Source: Streptomyces physcomitrii (lineage in GTDB: Bacteria; Actinomycetota; Actinomycetes; Streptomycetales; Streptomycetaceae). Taken from it: a stretch of 64,000 bases of DNA. The stretch covers positions 248,001 to 312,000 of the forward strand of contig NZ_JAAWWP010000001.1 of the NCBI RefSeq assembly GCF_012273655.1, read 5' to 3'. A program made the translations under genes and the position numbers. The notes under the pieces are model-generated. The model was not told the origin of the DNA, did no database searches, and was given only the letters and a program-made list of their open reading frames with translations. Below are positions 47,918-56,911 of this stretch, one piece after another (within the stretch, counting starts at the first letter, position 1; each line of letters opens with the position of its first letter).

Positions 47918-50900
47918 TCACGTCGGGGTGTCCTCGCCCTTCAACCCCACCCCCAGCTCCCCCCGCCCCCGCACCCCCAACTTCCGGTACGTGCTGGTCA
48001 GATGGGTCTCCACGGTCCGCCGGGCCAAGCCGAGCAGCTCCGCGATCTCGGTGTTGGTACGGCCCTGCGCCGCGAGGTCCGCCACCCGGCGTTCCCCGGC
48101 GGTCAGTGAGTCGGCCCCCGTATGAGGCGACGGCGCGCGCCGGGCCCCGGTTTCCCGGAGGGCGTCGGCGGCCTGGGTGCGGAGGTGGAGGGCGCCGAGG
48201 CGTTCGGCGTGGGCGGCGGCTTCGCGGAGGGCCGCGCGGGCGCGGGGGCGGTCTCCGTGGGCGAGGAGTTGGACGCCCAAGTCGAGGAGGCCGGCGGCCA
48301 GTTCGGTGCCGTCGGGGGCGGAGCGGAGCAACTCGACTGCCTCGGTGGTGAGTTGCAGGCCTTCGGGTCCGCCGGTGGCGCGGCCGAGGGCGCGCAGGGC
48401 CCGGCCTACCGTACGCGGGGTGTCCCAGACGCGGGCCAGGCGCAGTTCCTCGGTGGCGAGGGCCAGGGCCTCCGGGCGGTTGCCGAGGGCGAGTTGGCAG
48501 GCGGCGGCGGCCGAGCGCCAGGGGGTGACCACGGGGCTGTGCACGGTGCGGGCGCTCTGCCGGCGGCCGGATTCCAGGAAGTCGTGCAGGGCGCCGGGGA
48601 GGTCGCCCTCGGCGGAGCGCAGGACCCCGCGGGCGTAGAGGAAGCGGTTCAACTCCCAGGATTCGGCGGCCTCGCGGAGCAGGCGGCTGTCCACCAGGCG
48701 CCGGGCCCGGCCGAGTCGGCCGGTCGCGACGAGGGCGAGAACGGCGTGCGCATCGGCGTTGTCGGGCCCGCGCTGAACGTACTCGGATCCGCGCCGAGCG
48801 GACTCGGGCCCGTGCTGAGCGGACTCGGGCCCGTGCTGAGCGGACTCGGGCCCGCGCCGAGCGGACTCGGATCCGCGCCAAGCCGACTCGGGCCCGCGCT
48901 GAACGTACTCGGATCCGCGCCGAGCCAACTCGGCCCCGCGCCAAGCCGACTCAGGCTCGCGCCAAGGCAACTCAGGCCCGTGGGAGGCCGACTCGGGCCC
49001 GGGCCCGGCGGACTCGGATCCGTGCGGGTCCGGCCCGGAGCGGGCGGCGTGTTCGGCGAGGATGCGCTGGTGGTCGCCCCGGGCGGCGGTGACGTCGAGG
49101 CGTACGTTGCGCAGGGCGGCGGCCATGGGGTGGAGATAGCCGGGGCGTTGGCCGTCCAGGCCGCGTTCCACCAGGGCCTCGGCCTCGTCGAGTTCGTCGG
49201 CCCACTGGGCGACCGCGGCGGCGGTGCCGAGCAGGAAGGGTTCGGCGAGCGGGTCGGCGGGGCCGGTGAGCAACTCCCGTATGCGGCCCATCGCTTCGCG
49301 GGCCGAACTGGTCCCGGCGGTGGCCGCGTACCGGACGAGCAGGGCCGCTCCCGCGGTGCCGACCAGGCTGGGGGAGCGGTCGGCGGTGTCGCTCAGGGCG
49401 CGGTAGGCCTCGGCGCGGACCGTCTGGTCCTGGTCGGAGAGGAGCGCGACGGCAGCCCGTACGGTGCGGGCCAGTTCGGGGTGTCCGGCCAGGCCGCCCG
49501 CGACCCGGTGCAGGACCCGTACCGCGGGCTGCACCTCGCCGCGGTCGGCGAGGGCGGTGCCGAGGGCGAGGGCGGTGCGCACCCGGTCCTGGGATCCGGC
49601 GGGCAGCCGCAGCGCCTCGGTCAGCCGCGGGATGCCGCCGGGTGCCGTGCTGCCGCTGTACTCCAGCGAGCCCAACTCGGTGAGCAGCCGCTGCCGCAGG
49701 GCGTCCGGGAGGGGTTCGTCCAGCGCGCGGCGCAGATAGCGGACGGCGTCGGCGGGGCGGGCTTCGCGTACCGCGACGGCGGCCGCGTCCCGCAGGGTCC
49801 GCAGCGCCCAGGGCTCGCCGAGGGCGGTGACGGCGAGCAGTTGCCGGGCCACCGCCTCCACCGGGTCGCCGCGGCGCAGCATCTCCCCGGCCGCCGCCCG
49901 GCCCGCGGCGAGGCGCCGCTCGGCGGGCCAGCCCGCGAGCACCGCGTCGCGCAGCAGGGGGTGGGCCCAGCGCGGGCGGCCCCGGTCGTCGGGGCGCAGC
50001 GGGCCGAGCCGGGTCATGGCGGTGAGCCAGCCGGTCACCCGCGCCGGGTCGGTTCCGCTCGCCGCGGCGAGGAGTTCCGCCGGGTCCGCCAAGTCCTCAG
50101 GAAGAGCGGTGAGTTCGATGCCCGCGAGCGCGCGGGCCACCTCGGCGGTCTCCTTCCCCGCGCTGTCCAGCCACCAGGAGACGGCCGCCGGATAGGCGCC
50201 GGGGTAGAGCGCGGCGCTGCTCTCGGGCAGGCGGGTGCCGGGCGCCTCCCGCAGGTCTTCAAGGAGGGCGCGCAGGAGAAGCGGGCTGCCCGCGCCCGCC
50301 CTCACGCAGTCGGCGATGAACTGCGGGGTGGCGGACGGGAGTTCGTCGCGTACGAGCCGGGTCGCGGCGGCCTCGCCGAGCGGGTGGAGGGTGAGGGTGC
50401 GCACCAGGGACGGCGGCAGGGTGTGGGTGAGTCCGGCCGGGTGCGGGGCGATGTCGTACTGGCTGCGCTCGGTGGCCAGCAGGAGGAGGGGTAAGGCGTC
50501 GACGCGCCGGGCGGCCTCGGTGAACCAGCGGTGCGAGAGCGGATCGGCGAGGTGCACGTCGTCCACCGCCACGCACAGCGGGGCCTGCTCGGCATAGGTG
50601 TACAGCGTCCGCCAGAGCCGCGCCGCGGTGTCCCGCTCGCCGGTGCCGGACGGTTCGGAGTCGGTGAACTCCGGTATGCCGCACAGGAGATGGCGTACGG
50701 AGGAGAAGGGGGCCGCCCGGTCCTCGGGGGAGCAGCGCACGCTCAGCACGCGCAGTCCGAGCGCGGCGGCCTGCGCGGTGGCGCGCTCCAGGGCGGCGGT
50801 GCGGCCGGTGCCGGTGGCTCCCCGCAGCAGCACCAGGCGGCCGGTGCCCGCGTGGGCGCGAGCGGCTTCGGCCACCAACAGCGCCTGGGCGCCCTCGCGT

Positions 50901-50920
50901 TCCAAGAGCGGTGCGGTCAT
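47918..50920 (-). CDS. Large LuxR-family (LAL) ATP-binding regulator at the CIS locus
   Basis: 1000 aa. The N-terminal AAA/STAND-like ATPase has GATGTGRT (34-41) in the Walker A position, with Arg where Lys is expected, and Walker B LCVAVDDVHLADPLSHRW. The middle is TPR-like helical sequence, interrupted by 12 tandem heptads of the type GPESAQH (DNA about 48762-49021). The C-terminal LuxR HTH is LTAGERRVADLAAQGRTNTE then ELLGLARRTVETHLTSTYRK. ATG 50920 has AGGAGG 6 nt upstream. It is divergent from the response-regulator gene at the head of the CIS operon and is a likely regulator of it (inference). Confidence 0.88.
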   Translation of the reverse strand: MTAPLLEREGAQALLVAEAARAHAGTGRLVLLRGATGTGRTAALERATAQAAALGLRVLSVRCSPEDRAAPFSSVRHLLCGIPEFTDSEPSGTGERDTAARLWRTLYTYAEQAPLCVAVDDVHLADPLSHRWFTEAARRVDALPLLLLATERSQYDIAPHPAGLTHTLPPSLVRTLTLHPLGEAAATRLVRDELPSATPQFIADCVRAGAGSPLLLRALLEDLREAPGTRLPESSAALYPGAYPAAVSWWLDSAGKETAEVARALAGIELTALPEDLADPAELLAAASGTDPARVTGWLTAMTRLGPLRPDDRGRPRWAHPLLRDAVLAGWPAERRLAAGRAAAGEMLRRGDPVEAVARQLLAVTALGEPWALRTLRDAAAVAVREARPADAVRYLRRALDEPLPDALRQRLLTELGSLEYSGSTAPGGIPRLTEALRLPAGSQDRVRTALALGTALADRGEVQPAVRVLHRVAGGLAGHPELARTVRAAVALLSDQDQTVRAEAYRALSDTADRSPSLVGTAGAALLVRYAATAGTSSAREAMGRIRELLTGPADPLAEPFLLGTAAAVAQWADELDEAEALVERGLDGQRPGYLHPMAAALRNVRLDVTAARGDHQRILAEHAARSGPDPHGSESAGPGPESASHGPELPWREPESAWRGAELARRGSEYVQRGPESAWRGSESARRGPESAQHGPESAQHGPESARRGSEYVQRGPDNADAHAVLALVATGRLGRARRLVDSRLLREAAESWELNRFLYARGVLRSAEGDLPGALHDFLESGRRQSARTVHSPVVTPWRSAAAACQLALGNRPEALALATEELRLARVWDTPRTVGRALRALGRATGGPEGLQLTTEAVELLRSAPDGTELAAGLLDLGVQLLAHGDRPRARAALREAAAHAERLGALHLRTQAADALRETGARRAPSPHTGADSLTAGERRVADLAAQGRTNTEIAELLGLARRTVETHLTSTYRKLGVRGRGELGVGLKGEDTPT
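48762..49021 (-). repeat. 21-bp tandem repeats coding for heptads in the LAL regulator
   Basis: About twelve degenerate 21-bp units encode GPESAQH, GPESARR, GSEYVQR, GPESAWR and related heptads. The reading frame is kept because the unit is a multiple of three. Confidence 0.85.
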
Positions 50921-51281
50921 CGCGGCCTCCTGGGGTGCTGGGGGTGGGCGCCTGCCGTCGGCGGGGGAGGGAGAGACGGACCGCGCGTCATGAGGTACTC
51001 CGTCCGGGACCTGGGCGGTTCCCGTGGCGATGGTCACTGCGGAAAAACGCAACGAATTCGAAAGCGGATCCGCGGCTTCCGGTGCACCCCGTCTGACCTG
51101 GTGTTCTGTCCGCTTTTCCGGGTCTCTCGTGGTGGCCCGGAGGCTGCTCTCGTGGTGCCCCTCGTGGGGGTCCACGATTGCGGCGGGGCGGGCGGGCGAA
51201 CAAAGGTGAGCCCGGCGCAGGTTTGGCCGGTCCGTCCGGTCGCCTGGCTTCGGCATCACACCGTTCACCTGGGAGAATCGG
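50921..51281. other. Divergent promoter region of the CIS regulators
   Basis: About 360 bp between the LAL and response-regulator genes. An AT-richer patch at 51045-51075 (GGAAAAACGCAACGAATTCG) is the likely promoter core for one of them. I found no convincing -35/-10 pair or operator. Confidence 0.4.
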
Positions 51282-51935
51282 TTGCTCAGCTCACCCCGGA
51301 CGCCGGAATCCGGCATCGCGCGGCGGATACCGGTGACGGTCGCCGCTCCGGACCCGCTGTCCCGTGAAGGCGCCGCGAGCCTGCTCCGCCACCGGCCCGA
51401 GATCGAGATGCGCGAGGACTCCGGACCCGGCACGGTCGCCCTCCTCGTGGAGGACGCCCTGGACGAGGACGCGCTCACCCGGGTGCGGCGGCTGGTGCGC
51501 GGCGAGGGCACCCGCGCGGTCCTGGTCACCGCGACCCTGCGGGAGAACGAACTCCTCGATGTGATCGGCTGCGGGGTCGGCGCCATCGTCTGGCGGCGGG
51601 AGGCCACCGCGCACCGGCTCGTGCAGGCGGTGCTCGCCGCCGCGCGCGGGGAGGGCGACCTCCCGGCCGACCTGCTGGGCAGACTCATCAGCCAGGTGGG
51701 CACCCTGCACCGGGGTACGGCGGGCAGATCGGGCGTGCCCTCGCTGGGCCTTGCACCACGCGAGGTGGATGTGCTGCGGCTCATCGCCGAGGGCCTCGAC
51801 ACCGGGGAGATCGCGGGCAAACTGTCCTACTCCGAACGCACCGTCAAGAACGTCATGCACGGACTCACCACACGACTGCACCTGCGCAACCGGGCACACG
51901 CCGTCGCATATGCCCTGCGTGAAGGCTACATCTGA
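51282..51935 (+). CDS. LuxR/NarL-type response regulator-like protein (atypical receiver)
   Basis: 217 aa. The N-terminal part resembles a receiver domain (PVTVAAPDPLSREGAASLLR), but the usual phosphorylation Asp context is lost: the region reads VALLVEDALDEDALTRVRRL, so it is probably not phosphorylated in the canonical way. The C-terminal HTH is intact (LAPREVDVLRLIAEGLDTGE, then LSYSERTVKNVMHGLTTRLH). The TTG start at 51282 has GGGAG 6 nt upstream; an internal GTG at 51336 is possible. It is at the head of the CIS gene set and divergent from the LAL regulator. Confidence 0.8.
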   Translation: MLSSPRTPESGIARRIPVTVAAPDPLSREGAASLLRHRPEIEMREDSGPGTVALLVEDALDEDALTRVRRLVRGEGTRAVLVTATLRENELLDVIGCGVGAIVWRREATAHRLVQAVLAAARGEGDLPADLLGRLISQVGTLHRGTAGRSGVPSLGLAPREVDVLRLIAEGLDTGEIAGKLSYSERTVKNVMHGLTTRLHLRNRAHAVAYALREGYI

Positions 51936-52235
51936 CCTTCCGGGCACCCGCGGGCGGACCCCGGGGCAGCGGCTCTGCCCGCCCGCCGTCCCCGCCGCGC
52001 CTCGGCCCGCCCGTACGGAGGCGGCACGATCGGTACCGGGCGGGCAGAGGGACGCGCCCGGGATTCCCCGAACTGGGCCCGCCCGGCTCGGTGATGGACC
52101 TGGACAGGGTCCACCCGGCAGGGCGAGGGACCCGAACAGGGCGCACCGGCAGGGCGATTCACCCGGACGGGACGTGCCGACAGGGCCGATCCATCCCCAC
52201 AGGCCGTACCAGCAAGGCGATTCAGGAGCACGACG
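51936..52235. other. Repetitive intergenic region before the cis16 gene
   Basis: About 300 bp with no gene. From about 52090 it shows degenerate repeats built on CACCCGGCAGGGCGA and CACCGGCAGGGCGATTC, ending in a good AGGAG site for the next gene. Confidence 0.5.
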
Positions 52236-52970
52236 GTGATCCACGAGGTGGACGAGGTCCTCAAGGGGCTGCTCGGCGGCGGCGCGCTGACCGGCTCGGG
52301 CATCGAGGTGTCCTTCGAGGCACCCACCCGGGACTGGGCGGCCCGGCGCAACGCCCCGGTGGTCAACGCCTACTTGTACGACATCCGCGAGGACGTCGCC
52401 CGCCGGCAGCGCGGGCAGGTGCCGGTGCGCGACGAGCGCGAGGTCGTGGTGCGGCGCCGTCAGCCGCCGCGCTGGTTCCGCCTCTCGTATCTGGTGACGG
52501 CCTGGACCAAGACCCCGCAGGACGAACACCGGCTGCTCTCCGCCGTGTTGGCGACTCTGCTGCCCCGCGAGATGCTCGGCCCCGACGAACTCCCGGGCTC
52601 GCTGGGCAACTTGGGCCTGTCGGTGCCGGTGACGGTGGCCGGGATCCAGACTGAGTCCCGCTCGCTCGCCGAGATCTGGTCCGCGCTCGGCGGCGAACTC
52701 AAGCCCTCCCTCGACCTGGTGGTCACCGCGCCCTTCCCGGCCTACCCCGAGTACGACGCGGGCCCGCCGGTCACCGAGGGCGCGGTGGTACGGGTACGCG
52801 GACTGGACGACGACCCGCCGGAGGACGGCGAACGCGCGCACCGCCCGGGGCAGCTCGCCACCGCCCGCGAGGCCGCCCGCGAGCGGAACAGGCAGGGCGG
52901 GCGGAACGGGCAGGACAACCGGAACCGGCAGGACAGTCAGAACCGGCAGGACAAGCAGAACCAGCGATGA
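52236..52970 (+). CDS. cis16: DUF4255 tail-cap protein of the contractile injection system
   Basis: 244-aa DUF4255 protein, homologue of Pvc16/Afp16, the cap/terminator of contractile injection particles. Family features: MIHEVDEVLKGLLGGGALTG, VVNAYLYDIREDVARRQ, FRLSYLVTAWTKTPQDEHRL then LSAVLATLLP. The C-terminal 50 residues are Arg/Gln/Asn-rich repeats (NRQD/NRQG) and probably disordered. GTG 52236 has AGGAG 7 nt upstream. It ends by overlapping the start of the AAA ATPase gene (ATGA). The name follows Streptomyces CIS usage. Confidence 0.85.
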   Translation: MIHEVDEVLKGLLGGGALTGSGIEVSFEAPTRDWAARRNAPVVNAYLYDIREDVARRQRGQVPVRDEREVVVRRRQPPRWFRLSYLVTAWTKTPQDEHRLLSAVLATLLPREMLGPDELPGSLGNLGLSVPVTVAGIQTESRSLAEIWSALGGELKPSLDLVVTAPFPAYPEYDAGPPVTEGAVVRVRGLDDDPPEDGERAHRPGQLATAREAARERNRQGGRNGQDNRNRQDSQNRQDKQNQR

Positions 52971-55048
52971 CCGAGTCCCGCGCCGACACCGCACCCGCCG
53001 CCCCCGCGCCCCTGCTCACCGGACTGGCCGCCCTGCGCGAACGGGTCGCCGCCCTGGTCGCCCACCGCTCGGCCGGTGACCCCACCGCCGAGGACCCGCT
53101 GCGGGGCCTCTACCTCTCCGAGGAGGCGGTGCACCACCTGCTGCACCGGCCGGGCGGGCCCGGGACGGCGCAGGGCTCCGCCGCCCCTTCGGGCAGCGAC
53201 CACCCCACTGCCCCGCCGGACGGCGACCGCTCCGCCGCCGGGGGCAACTCCCCTGCCCCTGAGGGCAGTTCCCCCGACTCGCCCGACCCGCTGAGCGCCC
53301 TCGCCGCCCGCAACGGCCTGACCGAGCGGGACACCGCCGTCCTGCTCGTCGCGCTCGCCCCCGACCTGGACCGCTCCTTCGAGCCGCTCTACGGCTACCT
53401 CAACGACGATGTGAGCAGGCGCCGGGCCACCATCGGGCTCGCCCTCGACCTGCTCGGGGCGCCCGCGTACGAGGCCGGGGCGCGGGCCCGCTTCCACCCC
53501 TCGGCGCCGCTGCGGGCGCTCGGCCTGCTGGAGGTGGAGGAGCCCGAACGCCCCTTCCTCAGCCGCTCCTTGCGGGTACCGGACCGGCTGCTCGGCCACC
53601 TCCTCGGCGACGACACTCCCGACCCGGAACTCCGCGGCCATCTGCACCCGCTGCCCGAACCGCCCTCCCTCGAAGACACCCCGGACGGCGCGGAGTTCGT
53701 CGCCCGGCTCGCCCGACGCCTGCGCCAGGGCCCGCTGTTCGGCTACGTACGGGAGCACCGGGAGGGCGGGGGCGTGGCCGCGCTCACCTCGGCGCTGCGG
53801 GCGGCGGGACTGGCCGCCCTGCGGTTCAGCGGCCCCCAGGAGCGGGTCCCCGCCCTGCTGCGCGAGGCGCGGCTCACCGGGCAGGCCGTGGTCCTGACCG
53901 AGCTGCCGGAGCAACCCGAGGCCCTGGTACACCAGTTGGGCGCCGCCGGGGATGTGACCGTACTGCTCGCGGACCCGCGCCCGTACGACCCGCACTGGTC
54001 CCCCTACGACCCGCTGGTGCTTCAGGCGCCCCGGCTGCGGGCCGGGGGTGCCGCCTCCTGGGCGGCGGCGCTCGGCCCGGCGGCCGAGGGCTTCGACCTG
54101 GCCTCGGCGGTCGCCCCGTACCGGCTCGGCGGTGAGCGGGTGCGCCGGGCCGCCGAGGCCGCCCGGGCGCTGGCCGCCTTCGAGGACGCCCCACTCGGCG
54201 CGGAGCACATCCGGCTCGCGGCCCGGCAGCAGTCGGCCTCCGGCCTGGAGCAGCACGCCCGGCGGATCCGGCCCGCGGTCGGCTGGCCCGACCTGGTCCT
54301 GCCCGAGAAGCCGCTGGCCCAGCTGCGCGAACTCGCCCTGCGCGCCCGGCACCGCGACCGGGTGCTCGGCGACTGGCGGCTGAGCGCGGGCGGCGGCCGG
54401 GGCCGCGGGGTGCTCGGCCTGTTCGCGGGCGAGTCCGGCACCGGCAAGACGCTCTCCGCGGAGGTGGTCGCCGCCGACCTCGGACTCGACCTGTATGTCG
54501 TGCAGTTGTCGTCCATCGTGGACAAGTACGTGGGCGAGACCGAGAAGAACCTGGAGCGCGTCTTCAGCGAGGCGGACCGCACCGACGCGGTGCTCCTCTT
54601 CGACGAGGCGGACGCCGTCTTCGGCAAGCGCTCCGAGGTCAAGGACGCGCACGACCGGTACGCCAACCTGGAGAGCGCCTATCTGCTCCAGCGCCTGGAG
54701 TCCTTCGACGGCATCGCGCTGCTCACCACCAATCTGCGCGCCAACATCGACGAGGCCTTCACCCGGCGGCTCGACTCGGTGGTCGACTTCCCCTTCCCGG
54801 ACCCGGAGCAGCGGCTCGCCCTGTGGCGCTACAGCCTCTCCGCCGTGCCCCGCGCCGAGGGTGTCGATCCGGCCCCGCAGGCACGGGAGTTCGAGCTGTC
54901 CGGCGGCTCCATCCGCAGTGCCGTGGTGACCGCGGCCTATCTCGCCGCCGGACGCGGCGAACTCCTCGGCGACGCGGACCTGTGGGAGGGCGCCCGCCGC
55001 GAGTACCGCAAGGCGGGACGGCTGGTCCCGGGCGAGGCGGGCTGGTAG
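52967..55048 (+). CDS. cis15: AAA+ ATPase of the contractile injection system
   Basis: 693 aa, Pvc15-like ATPase with an N-terminal helical region and a C-terminal classical AAA module. Walker A GESGTGKT (488-495), Walker B VLLFDEADAVF (about 542-552), sensor-1 LLTTNLRANIDEAFTRR with the Arg finger region RRLDSVVDFPFPDPEQR. Cis15-type ATPases are conserved in eCIS loci and may act in assembly or cargo handling. Translationally coupled to cis16 by ATGA. Followed by a repeat-rich intergenic region. Confidence 0.88.
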   Translation: MTESRADTAPAAPAPLLTGLAALRERVAALVAHRSAGDPTAEDPLRGLYLSEEAVHHLLHRPGGPGTAQGSAAPSGSDHPTAPPDGDRSAAGGNSPAPEGSSPDSPDPLSALAARNGLTERDTAVLLVALAPDLDRSFEPLYGYLNDDVSRRRATIGLALDLLGAPAYEAGARARFHPSAPLRALGLLEVEEPERPFLSRSLRVPDRLLGHLLGDDTPDPELRGHLHPLPEPPSLEDTPDGAEFVARLARRLRQGPLFGYVREHREGGGVAALTSALRAAGLAALRFSGPQERVPALLREARLTGQAVVLTELPEQPEALVHQLGAAGDVTVLLADPRPYDPHWSPYDPLVLQAPRLRAGGAASWAAALGPAAEGFDLASAVAPYRLGGERVRRAAEAARALAAFEDAPLGAEHIRLAARQQSASGLEQHARRIRPAVGWPDLVLPEKPLAQLRELALRARHRDRVLGDWRLSAGGGRGRGVLGLFAGESGTGKTLSAEVVAADLGLDLYVVQLSSIVDKYVGETEKNLERVFSEADRTDAVLLFDEADAVFGKRSEVKDAHDRYANLESAYLLQRLESFDGIALLTTNLRANIDEAFTRRLDSVVDFPFPDPEQRLALWRYSLSAVPRAEGVDPAPQAREFELSGGSIRSAVVTAAYLAAGRGELLGDADLWEGARREYRKAGRLVPGEAGW

Positions 55049-55404
55049 GCGGCAGGGTGGCCTCCTCCGTACGACCGGTGTCGGCCCTCGGCAGCCAGTC
55101 ATCGGCCAACCGGTCGTCGGCCAACAAACGCGGCACGCACGCCACTTGAGCAACAGCGCCTGAAACAGGCCAGCTTGAGCAACAGCCCCTGGAACAAGGG
55201 CTCTTGAGCGACACCCTCGTACGGACGGGAACAGGACCCCGACCTGGAACCAGACCTGGACCTGGACTGGACCCAGGCCCCGTACGCACGAGAAAAGGAC
55301 CCCCGGCCGACCTGATCGTCGACCGGGGGCCATCTCCGTACGGGAGTCGGGGGAACCCTCCGTACGGGAATCGGAAGGCGTGCCGTCAGACCGAGAAGCG
55401 GCCG
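55049..55404. other. Intergenic region after cis15
   Basis: Between convergent cis15 and the membrane protein gene. It holds two 29-bp direct repeats starting CTTGAGCAACAGC (55145-55173, 55174-55202) plus a partial third copy, a hairpin at 55300-55329, and a second copy of the last codons of the membrane protein gene (GCCGTCAGACCGAGAA near 55382). Confidence 0.6.
55300..55329. terminator. Putative terminator after cis15
   Basis: Arms CCCCCGG (55300-55306) and CCGGGGG (55323-55329), with partial pairing inside. Confidence 0.55.
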
Positions 55405-56799
55405 TCAGACCGAGAACCGGAAGGCCACCAGTTTCCGGCCCCGGGTCTCCTCCTTCATCATGTCGGCGCCGCCGTACATCCACTCACCGGGCTTGGTGCA
55501 GCCCAGCGGGCGCCAGCCGTCCACCTCGATCCGGGCGACCTGGCAGACCGAGCCGTCGGGGACCTTGATGGTGTAGCCCTGGAGCGGGGACTCGGACTCC
55601 TTGCTGCTGCCGATGTAGAGGTTCTGCCCGTCCGGCTTGGTGACCCAGGGCTCCTTCCAGCCGCCGAGCGCGTAGGCCGCCGCGGCGTGCACGCCCTTGG
55701 TGCCGGAGGTGGCGATGTTGAGGGCCTTGATGGGCGGCTTGCCCTCCCAGGAGCCCTCGGTCTCCACCGGGTCGGCGCCGTCGCAGACCGGCTTCTGCCA
55801 GCCCTTGTCGGCGACCAGGGCGCGGTAGCAGATGTGGCGGCCCGGCTTCAGCTCCACGGCGTCGCGCACCGCGTCGGCGGCGGTGCGCTCGCGGGGCTTT
55901 TTCTTCTTCTCCTCGCCGCCACCGCCCCCGCCCTTCGGCTGGGACTGGACCGGCTCCGGCTCCTTGCTGGGGGTGGCGCTGGGGCTGGGCGGCGCCGAGG
56001 TCGGCGGCGGTGGGGGCAGCGTGCTCCCCGTCTCCTGGAGTTTCTCCCTGGCCAGGCTGTGCACCTGCGGCTTGTAGGCGAGCCAGATCATCACGAAGGC
56101 GATCGCCAGGGTCAGGAAGATGCCGAAGACGGTCATCAGCCAGCGGGGCAGGAAGCCGCGCTGCACGAAGGTGCCGTCGACGTCCACCGGCTGCGCCCCG
56201 GAGCGCCGCAGCGCGAGCTTGTAGTGCTGCTCCTCCTTGGAGCCGAACCAGATGATCTGCCGGGGCCGCAGCGTGGTGTCGACGAACACCGCCCGCCCCG
56301 GCTCGATCTGCACATTGGCGGGCCGCATCTCGTAGGCGAGCTTGTCGCCGTTGTCGCTGCCGCTGAGCGAGGCGGTCACCTTGGTGTTGCCGAGGTTGTC
56401 CACCGCGAGGCGCGGGCGCCCGCGGAAGCGCCCCTTGACGACCGGGGGCACCAGCTCGGCCCGTACCTCGGTGAAGGGGGTGACCGTCAGGTTCCCCTCC
56501 GGCACGGTGACCGCCTCGGGGTGCTCGGTCGGGGTGATCCGCACCGCGTACGGGTTCGGGCCGGCCTCGGCGTCGGGGGTGCGCGGCGGGGCGAAGGTCA
56601 GCTCCACGGTTCCGGTGGTGCCGGGGTACAGGCGCAGGGTGCCCGGCTCCACGGTCGTCCACGGGGCCACCGGGCCCACCGGTTCGAAGCGGTACTCGTC
56701 GACGACGTCACCGGTGTTGCGCACCCGCAGCCGCACCCGCGTACTGCTACCGGGATCGACCGTGGTGGAGGCGGGTTCGAGAGAGGTCCACAGGCTCAC
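55405..56799 (-). CDS. Bitopic membrane protein of the CIS locus
   Basis: 464 aa. The N-terminal 210 residues contain two Ig-like beta domains (VDPGSSTRVRLRVRNTGDVV; GRFRGRPRLAVDNLGNTKVT). One TM helix is at 219-242 (RWLMTVFGIFLTLAIAFVMI). A Pro/Ser/Lys-rich linker (about 258-315, with poly-Gly and EEKKKK) leads to a C-terminal domain with AYALGGWKEPWVTKPDGQ and GCTKPGEWMYGGADMM. With no signal peptide and a basic R/W-flanked TM, the N-terminal part is probably cytosolic (inference). It is encoded within the CIS locus and is a candidate for contact between particle and membrane. GTG start at 56799. Confidence 0.75.
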   Translation of the reverse strand: MSLWTSLEPASTTVDPGSSTRVRLRVRNTGDVVDEYRFEPVGPVAPWTTVEPGTLRLYPGTTGTVELTFAPPRTPDAEAGPNPYAVRITPTEHPEAVTVPEGNLTVTPFTEVRAELVPPVVKGRFRGRPRLAVDNLGNTKVTASLSGSDNGDKLAYEMRPANVQIEPGRAVFVDTTLRPRQIIWFGSKEEQHYKLALRRSGAQPVDVDGTFVQRGFLPRWLMTVFGIFLTLAIAFVMIWLAYKPQVHSLAREKLQETGSTLPPPPPTSAPPSPSATPSKEPEPVQSQPKGGGGGGEEKKKKPRERTAADAVRDAVELKPGRHICYRALVADKGWQKPVCDGADPVETEGSWEGKPPIKALNIATSGTKGVHAAAAYALGGWKEPWVTKPDGQNLYIGSSKESESPLQGYTIKVPDGSVCQVARIEVDGWRPLGCTKPGEWMYGGADMMKEETRGRKLVAFRFSV

Positions 56800-56911
56800 G
56801 CCGTCGACGCTACCGGCGGGCCCGCCGCGGGTCAGCAGGCCGCGGGGCAGGCCCGGTTGCCCCCGGGGACAGCGCGAGATGCCCCCGGGGTACCGGCGGC
56901 GCGGGCCCGCC

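Noticed and set aside
48122..50494. 790-codon plus-strand frame over the LAL regulator
   Set aside because: Shadow of the regulator. Its LGPVLSG repeats are the antisense of the heptad repeats.
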